From NCBI GenBank assembly GCA_001602885.1, contig LUZH01000320.1:1-5517 (forward strand): DNA of 5,517 nt, given 5' to 3'. This DNA is from Bacteroidales bacterium Bact_16 (lineage in GTDB: Bacteria > Bacteroidota > Bacteroidia > Bacteroidales > UBA932). Numbering within the stretch: position 1 is the first letter of the stretch; the number at the start of each line of letters is the position of its first letter. Under the pieces are notes generated by a model that saw nothing but the letters and a program-made list of their open reading frames with translations, had not been told where the DNA came from and searched no databases. The position numbers and the translations under genes were made by a program. Positions 1-4,162 of the stretch are shown in pieces.

Positions 1-80
1 ATCACAGGACGGTCGATGTTCTTCTCCTCCTTGAAGTCCTTGAAGGCGTCGATAAGCGTAATTACTTTTTCTTTTTCCAT
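1..80 (-). CDS. nusA: Transcription termination/antitermination factor NusA, N-terminal fragment
   Basis: Only the first 26 codons are inside the window; the rest lies beyond position 1. The visible peptide begins MEKEKVITLIDAFKDFKEEK and continues with NIDRPV. This matches the start of Bacteroidota NusA, where a 'LID.F..FKE.KNIDR' stretch opens the N-terminal RNA-polymerase-binding domain. NusA binds RNA polymerase and nascent RNA and modulates pausing, termination and antitermination. The ATG at 80-78 lies 8 nt after the rimP stop, and the rimP-nusA order is conserved across bacteria, which supports the call despite the short length. There is no Shine-Dalgarno sequence, as expected in this phylum. 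The two genes very probably share the promoter at 412-444. KH and S1 domains cannot be assessed. Confidence 0.88.
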   Translation of the reverse strand, partial: MEKEKVITLIDAFKDFKEEKNIDRPV

Positions 81-88
81 TATTGTCG

Positions 89-361
89 TTATTCTTTGAT
101 TGTTTGCAACATTTCGTCCGCTTCCGCGGCGTCGATCCCCACGGAACCGACGGTGAGGGCGTAATCCTCGATATTGCGGTCGAAGGCGGCCAGTACGGCA
201 CGGTGCACGTATTCGCAGTCGGCCAGCTCGACGTCGGCGTCCGCCTTGTCGATCGTGACCTCGAACACGTTGTCGTCGTCGTTGAACATGATGTCAACCA
301 GGGAGCAGCCGCGCTCTGCGACGGCCTTCTCCACCACTTTTTCGAATTCAGTCCTGTCCAT
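89..361 (-). CDS. rimP: Ribosome maturation factor RimP, short form lacking the C-terminal domain
   Basis: This encodes 90 residues from the ATG at 361. The reading frame stays open upstream to an ATG at 511, but that extension runs through the promoter and the opposing gene, so 361 is preferred. RimP helps 30S subunit maturation. Residues 1-75 fit the alpha/beta N-terminal domain: the opening helix MDRTEFEKVVEKAVAERG, a strand 'SLVDIMF', then 'VFEVTIDKAD', the conserved 'DCEYVHRAV' helix, and 'EDYALTVGSVGID', which corresponds to the family's 'DYxLEVxSxGI' motif. In ordinary Bacteroidota homologues of about 150 residues, a C-terminal SH3-like domain follows this motif. Here about 15 residues follow and the gene stops, 8 nt before nusA. 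Family assignment is firm from the motif and the nusA linkage. Whether the short form is native or a deletion product is not settled. Confidence 0.85.
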   Translation of the reverse strand: MDRTEFEKVVEKAVAERGCSLVDIMFNDDDNVFEVTIDKADADVELADCEYVHRAVLAAFDRNIEDYALTVGSVGIDAAEADEMLQTIKE

Positions 362-411
362 AGTAATAAAAAAGAAGACCTCAACCGGGCCTTCCATCTC
401 GTTCACAGGTG

Positions 412-444
412 CAAAGATAAGTATTTTTTTGTATATTCGCCAAA
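412..444 (-). promoter_or_regulatory. Bacteroidota-type promoter for rimP-nusA
   Basis: Read on the minus strand, TTTG (444-441) is separated by 21 nt from TATCTTTG (419-412). This fits the Bacteroidota primary sigma factor consensus of TTTG at -33 and TAnnTTTG at -7, spaced 19-21 nt. Transcription should begin around 405-409, giving an untranslated leader of roughly 45 nt before the rimP ATG at 361. The leader is pyrimidine-rich and AT-rich next to the start codon and carries no Shine-Dalgarno motif. The transcription start is inferred, not observed. Confidence 0.75.
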
Positions 445-449
445 ACTTT

Positions 450-869
450 ATGATTATGAAGCGACTGACCCTCCTTTTCCTTGCCCTCGCCTTCTGCCTG
501 GGCGCCCTCACGTCCTGCGACCTCGACCGGACGGGAACCTACAACTACAGCAACGAATTCGCCCTCAGGATCGAGGACAAAGACGACTACAAAGCCGTCG
601 AAGAATATATGAAGGCCAACTTCGTCGACATCAAGGACAATCCGAGCTTCTACGGCTCCAACCACGACGCGATCGCGACCTTCACCAAGCATTTCGTCGA
701 GGAGCTGAAGCGCGTGGACACCGACTTCATCTACTCCCACCTCAAGGAGACGACCGACGCCGTCCAGCTGATCGGCTACGCCACCGGCAAAGGCTCCAAG
801 GAGTGGGTCGGCTTCCGCACCTTCACGCTGGCGGACCTGGAAGTCGAAGAGACCCCGCAGGCCCAGTAG
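450..869 (+). CDS. Small putative lipoprotein, function unknown
   Basis: This encodes 139 residues from the ATG at 450, or 137 from the ATG at 456, which gives a cleaner signal peptide start (MKRLTLLFLAL). A short basic n-region and hydrophobic core lead to the lipobox LTSC, with the lipidated cysteine at residue 21 counted from the second ATG. It should therefore be exported and lipid-anchored. Aspartates at +2 and +4 after the cysteine do not by themselves show whether it is surface-exposed. The mature part of about 117 residues is charged and contains DYKAVEEYMKANF and a helix-like FTKHFVEELKRVD. I recognise no domain or enzyme motif. It is the only plus-strand gene here, divergent from rimP (88 nt between starts) and convergent with wbqC (3 nt between stops). 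Codon use resembles its neighbours. A genuine gene is likely; the function is unknown. Confidence 0.72.
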   Translation: MIMKRLTLLFLALAFCLGALTSCDLDRTGTYNYSNEFALRIEDKDDYKAVEEYMKANFVDIKDNPSFYGSNHDAIATFTKHFVEELKRVDTDFIYSHLKETTDAVQLIGYATGKGSKEWVGFRTFTLADLEVEETPQAQ

Positions 870-902
870 CCCCTACAGCAGATATTCCAGCGAAGCGGGG
901 CC
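851..902. other. Weak inverted repeat across the two convergent stop codons
   Basis: CCCCGC (853-858) and GCGGGG (895-900) can form a six-pair GC stem around a 36-nt loop. The loop contains the stop codons of the lipoprotein gene and of wbqC. It is symmetric and so could act in both directions, but there is no following T-run on either strand and the loop is long. It is listed as the only terminator-like element visible where two genes end 3 nt apart. Confidence 0.2.
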
Positions 903-1469
903 TTCGTTGAAGAGCAGATCCATGATGGAGAGGCCCGGGATGAACCCATGGCGCTCCGCGAAAACCTGATAATACGGCCGGTCCACTCCCAGATCCCGGA
1001 GGATGGTATCCGGCCGTTTCGGATGTATGTCCACGTGCCCGGCCGCATACTCCTCCGTCGGGATGAGTTCGGTCTTCAGGCCGATCTTCTGCAGGAAGAA
1101 GCGGATGATGCGCATGTCCAGCTCCCAGAGCGTCCGGGGATGCGCGTCCAGGATGGCGAAGAGCTCGTCCCGGTAGTATTCGAAATAGGCGGACGAGCGG
1201 TAGGCCGTCTCGATGCAGCGCTCCGCCTTCTCCACCCACGGGGTGGAATAATCCACTTCAATCTCCCGGATCGGGAGGCAGAACGTCCCGTCCCGGTGCT
1301 TCACCGGGAAATTGAGCATCTGCACGCCGTCCGCCGCATAGATGCGGCAGCGGTTGCGGTAGGACTGCTTCTGATAATTCTCACAGGCCTCCACATAAAC
1401 CGAAGAATACTTTGCGAGGAGCGCAAAGTATTCTACCGGAGGGAACCAGGCGATGGTCAGCGTAGGCAC
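873..1469 (-). CDS. WbqC family protein
   Basis: This encodes 198 residues. The start is a GTG at 1469-1467, because no ATG fits and the following PTLTIAWFPPVEYFALLAKY aligns with the expected WbqC N-terminus. Motifs recalled for the family are present in order: PPVEYF (10-15), NYQKQSYRNRC (31-41), IHPK (149-151 region), PYYQVF (165-170) and SIMDLLFNEGP (181-191). WbqC proteins are named from O-antigen clusters; a biochemical activity is not well established, so only the family is called. No signal peptide or membrane segment is visible, so it should be cytoplasmic. The start codon lies 3 nt after the lpxA stop, which suggests translational coupling and shared transcription with the lipid A genes. 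A strong hairpin lies within codons 12-22. Its stop is 3 nt from that of the convergent lipoprotein gene. Confidence 0.85.
   Translation of the reverse strand: MPTLTIAWFPPVEYFALLAKYSSVYVEACENYQKQSYRNRCRIYAADGVQMLNFPVKHRDGTFCLPIREIEVDYSTPWVEKAERCIETAYRSSAYFEYYRDELFAILDAHPRTLWELDMRIIRFFLQKIGLKTELIPTEEYAAGHVDIHPKRPDTILRDLGVDRPYYQVFAERHGFIPGLSIMDLLFNEGPASLEYLL
1404..1434. repeat. Perfect 13-bp inverted repeat (hairpin) inside the 5' end of wbqC
   Basis: AGAATACTTTGCG (1404-1416) is followed by a five-base loop (AGGAG, 1417-1421) and its exact reverse complement, CGCAAAGTATTCT (1422-1434). On the wbqC strand it covers codons 12-22, about 35-65 nt downstream of the GTG start. It encodes the conserved EYFALLAKYS segment, so it is real coding sequence. 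The arms are AT-richer than the surroundings and use TTT, TAT and TCT, where nearby genes mostly use C-ending codons. A regulatory role at the lpxA-wbqC junction is an inference. Confidence 0.6.
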
Positions 1470-1472
1470 AGC

Positions 1473-2215
1473 CTATTCGATTTCGCCCTTGGCGCCTATT
1501 TCCATGCCGCGGACGATGCCGCGCTTGGAGTTGCGGATGAATTCCAGGATCGTGTCACGCTCCACGGACTGCGGGAAGCCGGCTTCGACCTTGGCGCAGC
1601 CGTCGGAGATGTTGTAGCCCTGGTAATAGATGGTGTCGTAGATGTCCTTGATGTTGCGGATCACGTCGGTGTCGAAACCGCGGCGGCGCAGGCCCACGAT
1701 GTTGATGCCGGAATAGCAGATCGGGTTGCGGCCGCAGATGGAGTAAGGCGGGATGTCCTTGTTGACGGCCGAGCCGCCGCCGACCATCGCGTGCGGCCGG
1801 CGATGCCGACATAGCTCACGAGGATGCAGTGGTTGCCCACGCGGCAGTCGTGCGCGATATGCACATAGGACATGACGAGCGTGTCGTTGCCCACGCGGGT
1901 GACGCCCTTGCCGCTGGCCTTGGTGCCGCGGTTGATGGTCGCGCACTCGCGGATGGTCACGCGGTCGCCGATCTCGACATAGGTGACTTCGCCGTCGAAC
2001 TTGAGGTCCTGCGGCACGGCGCCGACCACGGCGCCCGGGAAGACCTGGCAGTCGTTGCCCATCTTGACATAGGAGAAGATGGTGGCGTGCGGCAGGATCT
2101 TGCAGTTGTTGCCGATCTCTACGTTGTCATCAATATAGGCATACGGGCCGACCTCGACGTTCTCGCCGAGCTTGGCGCCGGGATGCACGGTAGCCAGAGG
2201 ATGTATTTTCGTCAT
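1473..2215 (-). pseudogene. lpxA: UDP-N-acetylglucosamine acyltransferase LpxA, disrupted by an internal deletion and frameshift
   Basis: LpxA transfers a 3-hydroxyacyl chain from ACP to UDP-GlcNAc, the first step of lipid A synthesis. The first frame runs from the ATG at 2215 to the GGC at 1798-1796 (140 good residues). It includes left-handed beta-helix hexapeptides, PQDLKF (68-73), [11 protein letters not shown] and HIAHDC, whose second histidine (122) corresponds to the catalytic His125 of E. coli. The original frame then runs as nonsense to a stop near 1661. Homology resumes in another frame at the CAC at 1793 with [17 protein letters not shown] and continues 106 residues through [13 protein letters not shown] and a complete C-terminal helical domain to 1473. 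Compared with E. coli, 24 residues between these points are absent (positions 144-167, including His144, His160 and Gln161), which means about 70 nt lost. The ATG overlaps the lpxC stop (ATGA). This is either a recent inactivation or an assembly error; the gene identity is certain. Confidence 0.88.
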
Positions 2216-3117
2216 ACTTTCTTGATTTTGGCAAAGGCCTCACGACTCGCCAGGCTGTTGATCGTGTGGCCGGGTTTGTAGGCAGTTATTCTCGCCTTCG
2301 GGAAGCCTCCCGCCAGGCGCATGTCCCCGATCAGGTCGAGCAGCTTGTGGCGCCCGCACTCATCCGGGAAGTGGAGTTTGATGTTGCTCAGATAGCCGGA
2401 CTCCGTCACGGAGAGGTGCGGCATCCCGAACAGGACACACATGTTGTCGATCTGTTCCGGCGAGACCGGATGCTCGACGATCACGATCGCGTTGTCCACG
2501 TCGCCGCCCTTGACCAGGCCGCGGGCGGCCAGGAACTCGAGCTCGTGCATGAACACGAACGTGCGGCAGGGAGCGATCTGGCCGACATAGTCGGCATTCT
2601 CCGACCAGTGGGCCTTCTGGATGCCCAGCACGCGGGAGCCGAAGTCGACCGTGGCCTCGAAGGACATCTCCTCGGCCGGCTCGACGCGCACCCAGGATCC
2701 CGTCCGCTCGTCGCGCACCTCGAAAGGCTCCGCGAAATTGAGCCAGACGCGCTCCGCGTCCTGCTCCTGCAGGCCGTCCGGAGCGATGGCACGGACATAG
2801 CGCTCGGCGCTGCCGTCCAGGATGGGGACTTCTTCGTTGTCTATCTCGATGCGGGCATTGTCCACGCCCAGGCCCGTGAGGGCCGACATCAAATGTTCTA
2901 TCGTAACCACGTTGACCTCACCGGAGGAAATCGTGGTGCTGCGGTCGGTACGCGTGACTGCGGACGCGACGGCAGGAATCTCTATACCGACGTCCGTACG
3001 GACGAAGCGGATGCCGAAATTGGCCGGGGCAGGTTGTATCGTCAGGTGGGCATATTTGCCCGTGTGAAGGCCGCGTCCTTCAAAGCTGTACTCGCGGGTC
3101 AGTGTCTGCTGATTCAT
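2212..3117 (-). CDS. lpxC: UDP-3-O-acyl-N-acetylglucosamine deacetylase LpxC, stand-alone
   Basis: This encodes 301 residues. LpxC removes the acetyl group from UDP-3-O-acyl-GlcNAc, the committed zinc-dependent step of lipid A synthesis in the cytoplasm. Diagnostic residues by comparison with E. coli are the catalytic glutamate and first zinc histidine in TIEHLMSAL (Glu74, His75), the second zinc histidine and the zinc aspartate in [10 protein letters not shown] (His257, Asp265), and the general acid/base histidine in KPGHTIN (His284). CRTF (184-187) holds the conserved threonine. GRGLHTG near residue 14 is the usual N-terminal motif. All are intact, so the enzyme should be active. In many Bacteroidota, LpxC continues into a FabZ dehydratase domain (about 460 residues in total). 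Here the protein ends at the natural end of LpxC, and the ATG of lpxA overlaps its stop by 4 nt. It lies 33 nt downstream of lpxD. Confidence 0.95.
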   Translation of the reverse strand: MNQQTLTREYSFEGRGLHTGKYAHLTIQPAPANFGIRFVRTDVGIEIPAVASAVTRTDRSTTISSGEVNVVTIEHLMSALTGLGVDNARIEIDNEEVPILDGSAERYVRAIAPDGLQEQDAERVWLNFAEPFEVRDERTGSWVRVEPAEEMSFEATVDFGSRVLGIQKAHWSENADYVGQIAPCRTFVFMHELEFLAARGLVKGGDVDNAIVIVEHPVSPEQIDNMCVLFGMPHLSVTESGYLSNIKLHFPDECGRHKLLDLIGDMRLAGGFPKARITAYKPGHTINSLASREAFAKIKKV

Positions 3118-3125
3118 TCGGGCGG

Positions 3126-3133
3126 CAAAGATA
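3126..3133 (-). promoter_or_regulatory. Possible internal -7 element ahead of lpxC
   Basis: In the AT-rich 33-nt gap between lpxD and lpxC, the minus strand reads TATCTTTG, an exact TAnnTTTG match. I see no TTTG or TTG at the expected -33 position, which would fall at the 3' end of lpxD. Initiation from it would give an almost leaderless lpxC transcript (ATG at 3117). It is a candidate secondary promoter only; the match could be chance in an AT-rich gap. Confidence 0.3.
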
Positions 3134-3150
3134 CGAATAATTCTTCACAT

Positions 3151-4143
3151 TTATTCTTCTTCGCCAGCGCGCTTGAACTTGGCAAATGCCTTAAGATAAG
3201 TCTTATGGGCTATGGCAGGGATTCCCCAGAGCGTTTCGCCGGGCTTGCGGACGTTGCCGATCACGCCGCTCTTGGCGGCGAGCGTAGTCTTGTCGGCAAT
3301 CTTGATATGGCCGACAATGCCCACCTGTCCGGCGATGATGCAGCTCTCGCCGATCTGCGTGGAGCCGGCGACGCCGGTCTGCGCGGCCATCACCGTGTTC
3401 TTGCCCACGACGACGTTGTGCGCGATCTGGCAGAGGTTGTCGATCCGGACGCCGTCCGCGATGATGGTGGACTCCATCGGGGCGCGGTCGACCGTGGTGT
3501 TGGAGCCGATCTCCACGTCGTTGCCGATGACCACGTTGCCGACGTGCTCGATCTTGCGCCACGTGCCGTCGGGCTGCGGGGCGTTGCCGAAACCGTCGTC
3601 GCCGATGATGCAGCCGGCGTGCAGGATCACGCGGTCGCCGATCACCATCCCCGGGAAGATATGGACGCCCGGGTAGATGATGCAGTAGGAACCGATCTTG
3701 GTCCCGGCACCGATCGTGACGTTGTCGTGGATGATGGTCCCCTCGCCGATCCGGCAGTCCTTGCCGATCGTCACGAAGTCGCCCACGTTGACCTTCTTGC
3801 CCAGCCTGGCGCTCCAGGCGATGCGGGAGCGCAGCGAACGGCGGCGGCGGTATTTCTTGCGCTGCTCGGACATATACTTGAGCAGGTCCGCCAGGGCGCT
3901 GTAAGCGTTTTCCACGCGGACGAGCGTGGGCGTCACCGCCTCCTTGGGCGTAAAATCAGAATTAACCAGCAGGACCGAAGCCCTGCTGGTATAGACATAT
4001 TGTTCGTATTTCGGATTGGCGTAGAAGGAGAGCTGGCCGGGGCGGCCGTGCTCTATCTTTGCGAATGCATTTACTTTGACCTCAGGATTGCCATCAACGG
4101 TTCCGTGGAGGATTTCGGCCAATTGTTTTGCTGTTAATTCCAT
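3151..4143 (-). CDS. lpxD: UDP-3-O-(3-hydroxyacyl)glucosamine N-acyltransferase LpxD
   Basis: This encodes 330 residues from the ATG at 4143, close to the family's usual 330-350. LpxD adds the second 3-hydroxyacyl chain, at the 2-amino group, after LpxC has acted. Residues 1-90 form the N-terminal uridine-binding domain, with the typical MELTAKQLAEILHGTVDG opening, the FAKIEHGRPGQLSFYANPKY segment and VLLV. From about residue 108 onward the left-handed beta-helix is obvious from repeated hexapeptides (IGKDCR, IGEGTI, IGAGTK, VIGNDVEIGSNTTVDR). The catalytic histidine is His242 in CQIAHNV, matching His239 of E. coli. GDDGFG (181-186) and the C-terminal WGIPA turn are also present. A strikingly basic run (residues 95-107: seven arginines and two lysines) joins the two domains. 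It lies 19 nt after the barrel gene and is likely co-transcribed with it and with lpxC. Confidence 0.96.
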   Translation of the reverse strand: MELTAKQLAEILHGTVDGNPEVKVNAFAKIEHGRPGQLSFYANPKYEQYVYTSRASVLLVNSDFTPKEAVTPTLVRVENAYSALADLLKYMSEQRKKYRRRRSLRSRIAWSARLGKKVNVGDFVTIGKDCRIGEGTIIHDNVTIGAGTKIGSYCIIYPGVHIFPGMVIGDRVILHAGCIIGDDGFGNAPQPDGTWRKIEHVGNVVIGNDVEIGSNTTVDRAPMESTIIADGVRIDNLCQIAHNVVVGKNTVMAAQTGVAGSTQIGESCIIAGQVGIVGHIKIADKTTLAAKSGVIGNVRKPGETLWGIPAIAHKTYLKAFAKFKRAGEEE

Positions 4144-4162
4144 CAGTTAGGGTAAAACTAGA

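Noticed and set aside
362..511. An N-terminal extension of rimP to the ATG at 511
   Set aside because: The extension is Arg/Lys-rich, crosses the promoter at 412-444 and the lipoprotein start, and does not match RimP, which starts naturally at 361.
381..740. A minus-strand frame of 119 codons opposite the lipoprotein gene
   Set aside because: It overlaps the lipoprotein gene, whose signal peptide and lipobox are convincing, and it would run across the rimP promoter. Its Val/Glu/Gly-rich composition is a shadow pattern.
948..1814. A 288-residue plus-strand frame opposite wbqC and lpxA
   Set aside because: It is antisense to two recognised genes, has a low-complexity composition typical of shadow frames, and carries no motif.
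1473..1946. The 3' part of lpxA as a separate small gene
   Set aside because: Only the portion from about 1793 onward resembles LpxA, and it lacks an independent start or leader. The upstream part of that frame is nonsense relative to LpxA, so it is the distal half of a broken gene.
3135..3156. GAATAA...TTATTC inverted repeat between lpxD and lpxC as a terminator
   Set aside because: It has only six weak A/T-rich pairs, overlaps the lpxD stop, and sits inside an operon that should be read through.
2266..4137. A 623-residue open frame on the plus strand opposite lpxC and lpxD
   Set aside because: It is antisense to two firmly identified enzymes and rich in His, Asp, Arg, Ala and Val from the complement of GC-rich codons. 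It has no recognisable domain and is a shadow frame.
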